Below are positions 44,869 to 56,369 of a DNA stretch of 64,000 bases, one piece after another (positions within the stretch are counted from its first letter, which is position 1; each line of letters begins with the position of its first letter). Position numbers and translations under genes: made by a program. This stretch comes from Zarea fungicola. Taxonomy: Eukaryota; Ascomycota; Sordariomycetes; Hypocreales; Cordycipitaceae. The notes under the pieces are model-generated. The model had not been told where the DNA came from, searched no databases, and was given only the letters and a program-made list of their open reading frames with translations. The DNA lies in the NCBI GenBank assembly GCA_900169235.1, contig FWCC01000154.1, positions 1 to 64,000 of the forward strand, in the 5' to 3' direction.

Positions 44869-47144
44869 GGTGAGGCCCAGAGCAAGAGCTCTTCGTATAT
44901 TCACTGACAAAAAAGGCAAGTGTTAGCAGCAGCAAAGAAGTGGCAATGCACTCTTATGGGGTCTTCATTACTCGTTTCCGTGTGGGGCCCGATCCAAGTC
45001 TGCGTAGTACACAAATTGGTAGAGAAATTCAAGGGAAGCCAATTCTTTATAAGCAAGTTGAGAAGAATCTACCTTCACGCCATCCTTCAATGTACACAGT
45101 CAAATTGCTGGAGTACTGTTGCAGAGGTGGCTGGCATGCTTTGAGCAGCAGTGGACAAGCCGCCAAAACCACAAGTTGCGAAAGAAACAAATATTAAAAG
45201 ATGGCTTTTTATGGGCGCAATGCTGGAAAGCAGTCATCTGGTTGGTAGTTGTTCGACTGCAACCCTTTGCCGCTTCCTGATCCAGACGGAATCAGACACG
45301 CCAGCTGTTTTGTTTTAGGACGGATTTTATTCCGAGGCTGCTATCCGTCGTAAGCAGTTTCCCCCAGTATACAGTCTGATAAAGCTCTGAAAAATGGGCA
45401 ATGTAGATTATTGTCTTTTCCGGTGTCTCTCTCGTGCCAATAGAGACAGCAACCGGATAAATGTAGGTGAAAAAACTCTACCATTACAGTTGCAAGGGCG
45501 ACTACAAATGGAGTGTCCCAGATGCGCAACGTCCCGCTATGGCTCCTGCGTTTACGGAATAAAAAGAAATGATTGTTTAAGACTCGGATGAAACTCTGGA
45601 GCAACGACCAAGGTAACATGACTTCCCGCATGCACCGTACCCTCTATAGACGGGTATAAGAGGGGTGAATTCATGACTGAGGACAACTATCTGATCTAAC
45701 CCCAAGTTAAACCTTGTTTTTTTTTTTAAAAAAAGAATCCAATTTTAAAGGGAATTTTTTTTGTCAAGTTTTAAATATATAGTATGCAGTTATAATATCC
45801 GTATGATTATTTATTAAATATTCCTCTTTTTTAAGATATTTTAAAGTTTAATTCCCTATTAAAATAATAAAATAATTACAGCCGAGGTCACTGAGCTCTA
45901 CGTCCTCAAGTATCAGATATATCCAATACAAGTTGAATATAATTTTGCTTTCTTGAAATCGATTTGAATTAAAGATAAGTAAAATTGAGGATGCGCTCTC
46001 GAAACGGCATACTAGAAAGCAAATCGCGGGAGCCCAGCTTGCATTGTCTCAGACTCGAGGTACTATTCTTACGAGTTGCGGCAAATAATAAAATAAAAAT
46101 TGGCGGTAGGGGCCGAAGAAGTAAGGATGAGACATTCGTGATTTGATTGAGCCTATAGTTTATGATTCCATCTAGTAACATGATCTTAATACATTTGCGA
46201 TAACGCAATCTGAAGATGTGAATATTGAGCCGCATCTACCACAGGCATACGACATCCGATGGAAGAGAATTGGTAGATGCCCAACCTAACCGCAAACAGG
46301 GTCAGATGCCCGAGTTTTACAAACACAAGGAAGAAACGTCAGAAAACAACACAGGTCTACAAAGGGAGTACAGTTCAGGAATTAGGAAACCGCCAAGGGT
46401 AGGTGCGGGAGCACGCGCATGTGGCGCTGGGATGGCAAATCTCTTTGGCGGACGAACTTGTGGTCCAGAAGCCAGCGGATTAGCTATGGAATTTACATCA
46501 TGTCGGAATATATTTTTTTCATCGCCAGATTTCATCACGCCGCTCCAGGCCCATCCTCTTCATCATCTTAGATCCCTGGACGGGTTGATCCCTGAACCGG
46601 TTTTAGCGGTGGGACGCCCTGAAATTGTGCCCACTGGAACGTTGACTGTCTTGGGCCACACTGCCAGGGGTTTGTCAAGCGACGGTACTTGAGGCTTGTG
46701 CGAGCAGCCATAGAGATGCCTTGTACCCGAGCCTGCCCCTCCCCCTAATTCAAGAAGCGTGGCGATTCTTCCCCTGAACTTTTTTTCATGGGGCGCCAAA
46801 GTCACCAGTGCGCCATGATAGCGGCTTCGCACTGTAAACCCCAGCTAAAAAATTGTCCTCTAGTGCCAAGAAAGAGTCTTTCACACTGTGCCATACAAAC
46901 GGCTTGCCCGTTCCAACTGGCAACAACGCCGGCTTCCCATCAACGTCTTGGCTTCTGTACATTATTGCCCAATCTCCTCTTCCTCTTCACCTAATTCGGC
47001 CCTTCGTTTCATTCACTCATTTATTCCCCCCTTTGCACCCCCAGTTTACCGTCTTGTTCTTCCTGTTGCGCCTCCCATGTGCGAGTGCGCCACCCACTGA
47101 GCAAGATAACGTCCCGTCGCTCTTCGCGAGGTGCCAAAAACCTA
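44869..47144. other. Long intergenic stretch with AT-rich island
   Basis: A 2.3-kb region between divergent genes. The outer parts are likely promoters; the Gda1 side is CT-rich. The centre holds the AT-rich interval described separately. The open frame at 46225-46692 is not supported as a gene. Confidence 0.45.
45700..46240 (+). mobile_element. Possible degenerate transposase relic in AT-rich island
   Basis: Sequence at 45710-45960 is very AT-rich with long A/T runs, unlike its surroundings. It is followed on the plus strand by a short broken frame around 45972-46085 reading IEDALSKRHTRK. A frame-shifted piece reading GGRGRRSKDE comes next. The string resembles the basic C-terminal region of fungal pogo/Fot1-type transposases (ALSKRRR-like). 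No intact ORF or terminal inverted repeat was found. This is a weak, pattern-based call. Confidence 0.28.
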
Positions 47145-49002
47145 ATGCCAGGCATCTTGACACCACCAACCTCAACCTCGAAGCACTCTGACGACCCCCA
47201 CGAGAAGCCCGGCCGATACCAACCCAAGTCTAGAAATCAAGGTTTCTTTGCCAGAATGAAGGAGTCTTGGGCTTCGCAGTCGCAAAGGACGCGGTACTTT
47301 AAGACAATCGCCATTGTCTTTGCCATCATCTGCTTGTTTTACTGGCTGTCGCCCGCCGGCGTCCCTACTCAACCTTCTGGTTCGTTGACATGACAAGCCT
47401 GGACATGAGTCGCACTTGATGTGCTAACTGTGTACAGTATCCCAGAAAATAAACCCCGAACCCACTCGCCTTACCACCGGTGTCAACACCCCCGCCGCGA
47501 AACCTGTCGAGAAGCCCGTCGAAAAGCCCGTCGTCGACACCGACAAGGAAGTTGTCAAGGCACCCGCCTCCGACAGCAAAGCCTCCGACAGCAAAGCACC
47601 CGCTGCTGCCGCGGATGGCGCCGAACCCCATGACTCTAGTAATCCTGCCTACACCTCCAAAAAGTGTACCAAGTCGTTTGCCAAGGACAAGCCCATTGTG
47701 CAATATGTCCTCATGATCGACGCTGGCAGCACTGGATCCCGTATCCACGTCTACAAGTTCAACAACTGCGGTCCCATGCCCGAGCTCGAGAGCGAAGAAT
47801 TCAAGATGACCGAGAAGAGCGTTGGTGGCCTCAGTGCCTTCTCCGACCCCATCGAGGCAGCCAAGAGTCTCGACCCCCTCATGAAGGTTGCCATGGACAA
47901 TGTTCCCGAGAAGCTCAAGGGCTGCTCCCCCGTCGCCGTCAAGGCTACAGCTGGCCTCCGTCGTGTTGGCACGGAAAAGGCTGCTGCCATCCTCAAGCAA
48001 GTTCGCACCCATCTCGAAAATGACTACCCCTTCCCCGTTGTGTCCGACGAGAAAAACGGCGTTGCCATCATGGACGGCTCTGACGAGGGTGTCTATGCCT
48101 GGATCACCACCAACTATCTTCTCGGCAAGATTGGCACCGAGAAGAAGGGCGAGACGGCGGCCATTTTCGATCTTGGTGGCGGATCCACCCAGATTGTCTT
48201 TGAGCCCTCGTACAAGAGCAATGGCAATGCGGCTCCTGAGAAGCTTGCCGACGGTGACCACAAGTACGAGCTAAACTACGGCGGCCACAAGTTTGAGCTG
48301 TACCAGCACTCTCACCTGGGATACGGCCTGATGGCTGCTCGCGAGGACGTCCACCAATCTCTGATCAACAAGACCCTCGAGACTAAGGGTACCGATAAGT
48401 CCTGGTTGTCCGAGTCCATTGTCAACCCTTGCATCTTGCCTGGTTTCACGCGCAAGGTCAACGTCACCATCCCCGGCGAGGCCGACAAGCACGAAGTTAC
48501 TTTCAAAGGCCCCTCCGAGCCCTCGTCAGCGCTGTGCCGCAGCTTGACCGAGGATATTCTGCACAAGAACGCCGCTTGCAAGCAAGGGCCTTGCTCATTC
48601 AACGGCGTCCACCAGCCTGCGCTGGCCAAGACGTTTGCCAGGGAGGACATTTACATCTTTTCCTTCTTCTACGATCGCATGAAGCCTCTCGGCATGCCCG
48701 AGTCGTTTACCCTCCGCGAGATGCACGATCTCACACATGCCGTGTGCCAGGGCAAGGAGGGCTGGGGCGCGTTTGAGAATAGCGAAGAGGCCATGAAGGA
48801 GCTCAGCGATCGTCCCGAGTACTGCCTTGACCTCAACTTTATGTTGGCACTGCTCCACACCGGCTACGATATGCCGATTGATCGCGAGGTCAAGATTGCC
48901 AAGAAGATTGATGGCAATGAGCTGGGCTGGTGTCTGGGTGCCAGTCTGCCTCTTCTCGAGGCCAACTCTGGCTGGAAGTGCCAGGTTAAGCAGATTGCAT
49001 AA
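47145..49002 (+). CDS. GDA1: Guanosine-diphosphatase Gda1 (Golgi NDPase)
   Basis: Predicted 599-aa type II membrane enzyme of the Golgi lumen. It converts GDP to GMP so that GDP-mannose import and protein/lipid mannosylation can proceed. Exons 47145-47379 and 47438-49002. A cytosolic N-terminus is followed by one transmembrane anchor (about 53-69, IAIVFAIICLFYWL) and a Pro/Lys/Ala-rich stem. The GDA1/CD39 catalytic domain has all apyrase-conserved regions: DAGSTGSR (ACR1), ATAGLR (ACR2), MDGSDEGVYAW (ACR3), IFDLGGGSTQI (ACR4) and QHSHLGYGL (ACR5). Conserved cysteine-containing segments such as CKQGPCSFNG follow. The single intron lies just after the anchor, beside the stem. ATG at 47145 was chosen; an open frame upstream has no ATG. 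Confidence 0.95.
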
Positions 49003-49397
49003 TATGTTAATATGCATGGAGTTTTTTTGTTTTGTTTCAAGGGGAAAATAGACTTGACCACGCATCAATCTTTCTTCCCCCCATTGACGAGTAGCAAGTT
49101 GTTGGCACAGACGGGAGGGGAGTAATAAAGTGTAACATTATGGCTGGCATGAAGGAAAACACACTCGGCGTGAAGGAGTCGCGGCGAGGTTAGAGGACGC
49201 ATACCAAGTGTGCTCCTGGACAGGAAAAGATGTATTTGCTTTGATTTGCATTGCGATGAGCTACTACAACGAGTAGAAATTAATATTCAATATCCTGAAC
49301 CATGATTGACTGTCAATATGTACACTGGTGTATATATGTATCTACATGTATTTTAATATATGTATATATTGTCTTACAATAACTTCAGTAGAGCCGT
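49003..49397. other. Intergenic, convergent 3' ends
   Basis: A 395-bp spacer. The right part (49310-49375) is rich in TATATG/TATGTA strings. It holds both 3' UTRs, and no further feature is seen. Confidence 0.5.
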
Positions 49398-50724
49398 CTA
49401 CACTGGCGCAGTCACCATGGTCATAATCTCATCCAGCACCTCCTCCGGCCCAACCCCTTGCAGCAACGCCTCGACGGCTTCCATGGTGCTGCCCCATTGC
49501 ATGCTCCTCTCGTTGGCCGGATCGGTGATGCGAATGCGGTGGAGGTAGACTTTGCGCGCGGCGAGCCCGACGAGGGCGGGGGTCACGTAGTCGAGCCGAT
49601 GCAAGGGGGCGAGGTTGCGCATGAGCTGGCCGAAATGCTTCGTGGCCGCGGGGGTGATGCCCTGGTCGACGGCGCGGTGCATGCGCAAGAAGGAGACCAT
49701 GTTCATCTGGTACCGGATCACGTCAATGTCGACGTGTGTTTTCTGGGCCTTTTCGCGGAGACATATAATGTCCTGGATGTTGCAAGTCAAGTGGTTAGTT
49801 TTTACCCTTTTCTGTATACATGTGTTCAAGTACTTTAACGTACATCTTCTGATATTAGTGAGGGCTCTGTTGGGTGCTTGGCCACAGGTGGTGCCCTTTT
49901 GATGATGCTCCCCGTCGAAACCGCATCATCATCATCATCGTTGTCATCGTCGTCGTCCAAGTACGGTGCTGCATCCTTGGTATTGTCTCGTTCCTCGATA
50001 TTGACAAAGCCATGCTCTGGATCGTGCCAGTGCGCAATGGAGAGAAAGTCATTCAAGTGCTGCGTGACGCGCGCCTGCCCGCCGCTCGCGGCCTCGAGGA
50101 CGGGGATAAAGACGAACTGCTTCGGCGCGACCTGGACCGTGGTGCGGGTAAAGATGCGCCGTGTGCGGAGGAGCTCGAGCGCCTGGATCTGGACGGCGTG
50201 AGGGGCGCGGTCGAGGTTACGGGCAATGACAAAGTTGGCGATTTGGGGGCTCAGGGTGCTCCCGCCCGGCGTTGTTGCGCCCCAGGTTGTGAGCGTGCCT
50301 TGCTGTCGTCTTTGCGACGAAAAGTAGGAGCCGCTGGCACTGCTCGCGTTGCGGTAGCCATGGCTGGTGGATGTCGTCGGCGGAGGCGGTGGTGGTGGCG
50401 GTGAGGTTGATAGGAGAGACGACGCAAACTCCTCCAGGGTCGTCGATGGGGAGCAGTCAATGATGGCCCATTCGAGACCGAATGTCTTGGTGGCAATCTA
50501 ATTGAAATATGAGACGGCCCAAGTTAGTGAAATGCTCGGTTTGTTGTGGGGGGCTGAGTGGGAGACGCTTGCTTGCATACCAGTTGAAGCTCGAGGACCA
50601 GGTCGTCAATGGCCGTTGTTGGGGTGCTGATGAGACAGTGCTCGCGGCTGATGAGGCAGAGGAGCACGGCAAGCTCGAGGTCGCTCAGGTCGTGGACTTT
50701 GTCGATGAGTCCATCGTCTGCCAT
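49398..50724 (-). CDS. Conserved fungal protein, magnesium-chelatase-like by common annotation
   Basis: Predicted 390-aa protein. Exons in gene order: 50724-50581, 50497-49844, 49772-49398, all joined in phase 0. The N-terminus DLSDLELAVLLCLISREHCLI is strongly conserved-looking. So are the central blocks QIQALELLRTRRIFTRT and FLSIAHWHDPEHGF, and the C-terminal QMNMVSFLRMHRAV and TPALVGLAARKVYLHRIRI. Pezizomycotina proteins of this type are often labelled magnesium chelatase or AAA-like, but I see no Walker A motif here, so enzymatic function is doubtful. A Pro/Ser/Gln-rich insert and an Asp-rich run (about residues 230-245) are low-complexity. It is divergent from YPT7. Function unknown. Confidence 0.75.
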
Positions 50725-51426
50725 GACAAGAGCAGCAGCGCGGGAGACGCCAGTCTCGATTCCATAAGAGTGGGAAGATGAAGCTATAAGCTATGAAGCT
50801 GCTGTGAAGCTACTCTGTGTAGATGAACTAGCCCACAGGGCGGAGTGGCCTGAAGCTTGTGACGCCACCCACTGTAGGCATCAAGTTTTAGTTACCTGTT
50901 AGTAGACTCCAGGCAGGCAAGTCGCCTGAACCATCACGTGTGGCTGACGTTTAGTGGCTGGTGGAGGTGCCGGGTGACGAGGTACCCACAGCCAATGTAT
51001 AGGGCGAGCTACAGTGGCTACAGTGGGAGGCAGCCGCCATTGTTGGGCGAAACGGTTGTTGCATCCGGCCCCGGTGGCAAGTTTTAGCGCCGTTCGCTCC
51101 TCATCAGCGCCGCACGCCGCACGCTCCCCCCCCAAATCTGAAGCAGGACCTGCGACGGGCCATTCATATCAAGGTCCCTCAGCCTAATCACCACTCCCCC
51201 GTCACACCGTGCAGCTTCGCGACCTTTCCTTCTCCAGGCAGTCGTGTGCATACCGTTTTCTACACGACGACCCCAATAGAGTCTTCTTTTTTAGGATTCT
51301 CGTACCGAACACTTATCCTGCGCGTCTACGTCGCTGCTCACCGACGAACAAACCCCCCTCTGAGCTCTGCATCACGTCATTAAACGACCGGGCCCAACGA
51401 ACACATCCGAATCTCAACCGCCCAGC
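50725..51426. promoter_or_regulatory. Shared divergent promoter, chelatase-like gene / YPT7
   Basis: A 702-bp spacer with CAC/CCACC-rich segments (near 50860-51000) and a pyrimidine-rich YPT7 leader (51180-51420). No ORF or repeated regulator site was recognised. Confidence 0.5.
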
Positions 51427-52526
51427 ATGTCTTCGCGCAAGAAGGTCCTCCTCAAGGTGCGATGATAATGCGGCTACCTCACCCACGCTGTCTCTTTTCA
51501 CCTACGGCCGTGGCGTGGGATGAGACGGACTCGAATATTGACGGAGAGGTTCTAGGTTATCATCCTTGGTGACAGCGGTGTCGGCAAGACCAGTCTGATG
51601 AAGCAATATGTACGAACCCCAGCGACTTGAAGGAGATTATACTATGGGAGATGCAATATGAAAGAGGAAGCTAACGAGAATTGTGCGGATACAGGTCGAC
51701 AAGGAGTTTAGTGCCAGCTACAAGGCGACGATTGGTGCCGACTTTTCTACAAAAGAAGTCTTGGTAGACGACAGACAAGTCACCATGCAGGTACGAAACG
51801 ATGGGAGATTTCTTGCCATGACCGGATGGGCATGGTTGTGTGGATGTGCTTGCTAATTCTGCCGTAGCTCTGGGATACCGCCGGTCAAGAACGTTTCCAG
51901 TCGCTGGGCGTCGCGTTTTACCGCGGAGCTGACTGCTGCGTGCTCGTCTACGACGTCAACAATGCAAAGAGTTTCGAGGCTCTCGACAGCTGGCGGGATG
52001 AGTTTCTGATTCAGGCCTCGCCTCGTGACCCCCCAAACTTTCCATTTGTACGTGAAGGATGCTAGTTCCTACCGTTTTTTTGGTTGTGTGTGACTTGAGG
52101 CTGATTTATTTGTTGTAGGTTGTCATTGGCAACAAGATTGACGTTGACGAGAGCAAGCGAGTGGTAAGTTACGATACTTTCAGAGCCTGTCAATTGAACA
52201 GCAGGCCTGTGTTTGCTGTATTTGGCGTTTGTTGCTAACGCGTTTGTAGATTTCCAACAAGCGCGCCATGACATTTTGCCAATCCAAGGGCGATATTCCC
52301 TACTTTGAGACGAGTGCCAAGGAGGCCATTAATGTCGACCAGGCATTTGAGGGTGAGTACACGCATGCCCAAAAATCTGGCGAGCGGGCTTTATGCTAAC
52401 CAACTGGATGTCACAGTCATTGCGCGCAACGCCCTCGCTCAAGAAGAGTCGGAAGAATTCAGCGGCGACTTTGACGATCCCATCAACATTCACATTGAAA
52501 ATGACCGAGATGGATGTGCCTGTTAA
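51427..52526 (+). CDS. YPT7: Rab7-family GTPase Ypt7
   Basis: Predicted 205-aa small GTPase of the late endosome and vacuole, acting with HOPS in vacuole fusion, endocytic traffic and autophagy. Seven exons: 51427-51456, 51556-51609, 51695-51790, 51868-52047, 52119-52163, 52250-52352, 52417-52526. Motifs: P-loop GDSGVGKT (15-22), switch I with [16 protein letters not shown] (62-70), GNKID (124-128), ETSAK (155-159). The C-terminal Cys-Ala-Cys is the double geranylgeranylation signal of Rab proteins. RabF/SF regions such as [14 protein letters not shown] and [21 protein letters not shown] are those of Rab7. Length equals the usual fungal Ypt7. All exon phases agree, and most junctions are phase 0. 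Confidence 0.97.
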
Positions 52527-53389
52527 GAGATGGATACTGTGGATACTTTTCTGTTTCTTCTTCCTTGTTCGCTTCCGTTAGAAGGTTGTTCTGCATGTTG
52601 GGCAATGCTTGGAGGTGTTTAGACGGTTAATTGCAGGAGGTGGAAGAGGGAGGAAAGACGTTTTATACCCCCTCGTCGGGTTCTTTTGTTATTTGCGCAC
52701 TTTTTCCCTTTGTAGCATATCTCGAATCAGGAGTACTCGTTTCTTTTCTTGACCTTGGACTTTGGGTTTGTGACTTGTGTGATTCGATTTATGCGACTTG
52801 ATTCTGGATCTGCGTCAACTAAACCAGAGTTGCCGAAATATCGCCGCGTCCAAGTTCCTCACTAGTTCGTTCATCTCCCAAACTTAAAACTTATCCTGCT
52901 CGTCAACCGTTTACCACTCGCTCTACTTTTATTGATTAATTTTGTCCATCCCTCAACAGAGTGCTATTATTTCGCCCATGACTGTCGCCAACTATTCTGC
53001 TGCTAAAAAAGCCCGCAAGAGGGCAATCAACTAATATATACTGTTAACCAGTTGTGTAAGCAAACCGTGGCTGCTGTTTGTAAACGCAGCGACGGAGTGA
53101 TTTTGCTTTTCTTGTTCCATTGTAATACAATACTGCCATTAGCGGCGGATTTAGGCCGCGACCTTGAGCTTATAGACATATAAAGACATGTAGTAGAAGC
53201 GGTATAGCACACCCTAACAAATCTTTAAAGTCATCTAGACATAATAACTAGGCCAAGGTAGCCATGGCGGGTTTGGCGTAAGAGCAGCCAAACCCATGGT
53301 AAAACAGGTCATAGCTAGATATACTAGAGAGCTTATAATGATGCCGCCGATCCACAGCAGGACCTAATTATTAACCTTATCTTGTCTAT

Positions 53390-53740
53390 CGCAAATGATC
53401 ATCTTTCCAGCGTCCTCAGTGTCGAAATGGTCAATCTCGGACTGTCCGGAGGCTGCGTAACAGGCAAGAAGCGTCGCGTCTAATGTGACGAGCTGAGGCA
53501 TCACTGTCGAGCCTGCCACCGCCGGAAGCTCGGCTGCGGAGGCTACATCCGGCCCAAGTGTGCCCAGCTCGAGTTCAAGATGAAAGATACATATTTGTTC
53601 CACGCCAAGTATGATGTTGATCTTCACGGCCATCCAGCCGGCAAGGCTACGTCGCTTCCAAGTCGAATGCCTACGTCCAAGATGGTACCTTGTTGGTCCC
53701 TGACCTTTTCACAGGCAGCACCTCAGCTAGGCATGAGCCA
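53390..53740. other. GC-richer block, possible gene relic
   Basis: About 350 bp of near-normal coding composition lie between AT-rich flanks. Frames are open on both strands for under 90 codons (minus strand 53364-53633; plus-strand pieces with Cys and Lys/Arg-rich text). No family was recognised and no start or splice model works. It could be a fragment of a decayed gene. Confidence 0.25.
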
Positions 53741-54201
53741 GGTATGAAAGATTTAATAAATGATTTATAGTTTTCTCTATAAAGAGCATTAAATGGGCCT
53801 TGTTGAATTTACAAGGCAATTCGTAGATGCCAAGAGCCATGCAGCTTATAATACCTCTATATAGACAAGGATCAGCCAATCAGACGCCAGGATTCAGTGA
53901 ATTACCATCATTACAACATGACCACCTATGTCTTGCTGCAAGTATATAGAAGGTAGGGAATGTGAATCAACAAGTCAAGGTTAATATTGTTTCCTAATAT
54001 ATTGAAACTAGGTCCATGCAAAGAAGGCTCGGCCCATTGTCCGCGGATTGTATCCACTGCCCGCCGAGGCCCGAAAGGCCGTTCAATGCCGTCCGCTAAT
54101 CAAATCGCGTCAAAGCTTCCCCAGAGCCTCGGCTCCGTTCTCCTGCGATCGGGTTGTTGTGCGAAAAGTCCGGTCCAAGTACTGGGTAAGATGGGTAAGT
54201 T

Positions 54202-54225
54202 NNNNNNNNNNNNNNNNNNNNNNNN
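54202..54225. other. Run of 24 N (gap or masked bases)
   Basis: The sequence is undetermined for 24 bases. Flanks contain short repeats (GGGTAAG-type before the gap, CAGTAAGCT-type after it at 54240-54260), which may explain an assembly problem. Confidence 0.95.
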
Positions 54226-54596
54226 ACTTTCGCCTCATACCCAGTAAGCTCCAGTAAGCTGTCAGACTGCCGCCTAGTTCCAGTTCGAGTTAATGGTAAC
54301 TAGTTAACAAAGGTTAGACTTACGCTTTCCTCTGCCAAGAATCGATTTTCTGGTACCATAGTTCGCTGTCAACTTGCCGTTCCCCGCCTGTGCAAATCCC
54401 CGTTTCCCCCATCTTTTCTGCTTTTACTTCTATCCACCATCCCCATCATCTACCCTCTTCCCCCATACTTTTTCGGCGCCTTCTCTTTCTAGTTCTGCAT
54501 CTTTACATTGTCCATTTAACATATACCCCCCAGTTCCCATCCAGTCGAATGCTTGAGAAGGAATCGTTTCTGTCGTCACCCGTTACCAGTGTCATC

Positions 54597-56188
54597 ATGT
54601 CGCACAAGATTCCTTCAATTGTATGGTTGCTCCAGTGGCGCGCCCCTCCAAAGCTGTCTTTGATTCCCAAATGCTGACTTCCATCATGACAGGTCTCCCA
54701 CCTGGTGAGCGACCGTGCCAAGCAGGTCATTGATGTTGTAGCCAAGTTTGTCGAGGAAGAATGCATCCCGTAAGCCGCAATGAGCGACCCGAAACACGAA
54801 TCCCCATCGAGCCCCAATCCGAACCAACAAATCTCCCGTTGCTAATCATACGCTCGTCCCCATCAACAGTGCCGATGCTGTCCTTGAAGCCCAAATCGGC
54901 GAAGGCGACGCCCGCTGGGAGAACCACCCCGCCATCATCGACGACCTCAAGATCAAGGCCAAGAAGCTCGGCCTCTGGAACATGTTCCTCCCCAAGGGCC
55001 ACTACAAGGAGTCCCCCGGCTGGACCAACCTCGAGTACGGTCTCATGGCCGAGTGGCTCGGCCGCTCCCGCAGCGCCTCCGAGGCCTGCAACTGCTCCGC
55101 CCCCGACACCGGCAACATGGAGGTTCTCGCCAAGTACGGCAACGACGCTCAGAAGAAGGAGTGGCTTGTCCCTCTCATGGACGGCAAGATTCGCTCTGCT
55201 TTCCTCATGACGGAGCCCGATATTGCCTCCTCAGACGCCACCAACATCCAGCTCGACATTCGCCGCGAGGGCAACGAGTACGTCCTCAACGGCTCCAAGT
55301 GGTGGTCCTCGGGCGCTGGTGACCCCCGCTGCAAGCTCTACATTGTCATGGGCAAGACCGACGCCAAGAACAAGGACGTCTACCGCCAGCAGTCCGTCGT
55401 GCTTGTTGCCGCCGGCACCCCCGGCGTCAAGATTCAGCGCATGCTCAAGGTCTACGGATTCGACGACGCCCCCCACGGCCACGGTCAGATTACCTTTGAC
55501 AATGTCCGCGTACCCGTCAGCAACATGGTTCTCGGCGAGGGCCGCGGTTTTGAGATTATCCAGGGCCGTCTCGGACCTGGCCGCATCCACCACGCCATGC
55601 GCTCCATTGGCGCTGTAAGTGTCCCATGAACTCTTTATATTACATTAAATGCAGAAAACTGACCTGTACCGAAAATAGTCTGAGCTCGCCCTCGACTGGA
55701 TGCTGATGCGCGTCAACGACGACCGCAAGAAGCCCTTTCGCAAGCTCCTCCGCGAGCACGGCGTCATCCTCGAGTGGATCGCCAAGTCGCGCATCGAAAT
55801 CGACGCCGCCCGTCTCATCGTCCTCAACGCCGCCGTCAAGATGGACGATCTCGGCCCCAAAAAGGCCCTCACTGAGATTGCCGAGGCCAAGGTGCTCATC
55901 CCCCAGACCGCCCTCACCGTCATTGACCGCGCCATCCAGTCCTTTGGCGGTGCCGGCATCTCGCAAGATACGCCCCTCGCCGCGCTGTGGGCGGGTATCC
56001 GCACCCTCCGCTTTGCCGACGGCCCCGACGAGGTCCATCTGCAGCAGCTCGGCCGCAACGAGAACAAGCGCGGCAAGCAGGCGGCCGACAAGATCAAGTG
56101 GCAGCAGGCCAAGACCAAGGAGCTGTTCCAGCACTATGGTATGCAGCCCAAGGAGATTGGCGCCCAGATTAAGCACTCCAAGCTGTAA
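54597..56188 (+). CDS. Acyl-CoA dehydrogenase family protein, peroxisomal (PTS1)
   Basis: Predicted 451-aa FAD enzyme that introduces the alpha-beta double bond in an acyl-CoA. Exons 54597-54620, 54693-54769, 54870-55614, 55679-56188. The first exon encodes only MSHKIPSI. Landmarks: [34 protein letters not shown] (flavin and substrate region), [32 protein letters not shown] and [15 protein letters not shown]. The C-terminal domain has [36 protein letters not shown]. The architecture matches the ACAD10/11-like fungal group rather than short/medium-chain mitochondrial forms. The protein ends in Ser-Lys-Leu, a canonical peroxisomal targeting signal, so it probably serves peroxisomal beta-oxidation. 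Codon use is very GC3-rich, suggesting high expression. Confidence 0.94.
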
Positions 56189-56369
56189 ACGGGCTGCGGA
56201 GCTGTCATGAAATAAAATAAATGTAAATTTTAACGTAAAATGATTTTGAAATATGACAATATATCTTGTTAAAATACTCTGCATCTGTTCTATACCTGCG
56301 GTGAGCTGTCTCGACCTGTCCATTCTCAACAGTCCTCTTCACCTTTCCTCGTGTTTCTTTGACCTCCCC

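Larger units (their letters stand above)
52527..54596. other. Long intergenic stretch with degenerate sequence and assembly gap
   Basis: A 2.07-kb region. The YPT7 3' end is followed by AT-rich, stop-riddled sequence (53020-53380, 53750-53990). A GC-richer block at 53400-53740, described separately, lies between, and then the N gap. The acyl-CoA dehydrogenase promoter is CT-rich (54390-54560). Confidence 0.5.

Noticed and set aside
46225..46692. 155-codon plus-strand frame upstream of GDA1
   Set aside because: Composition is mixed, there is no motif, and it sits in promoter territory next to the AT-rich island.
47365..48261. 298-codon minus-strand open frame
   Set aside because: It lies opposite the GDA1 catalytic exon. 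The Gly/Val/Leu-rich text is typical of antisense to high-GC3 genes.
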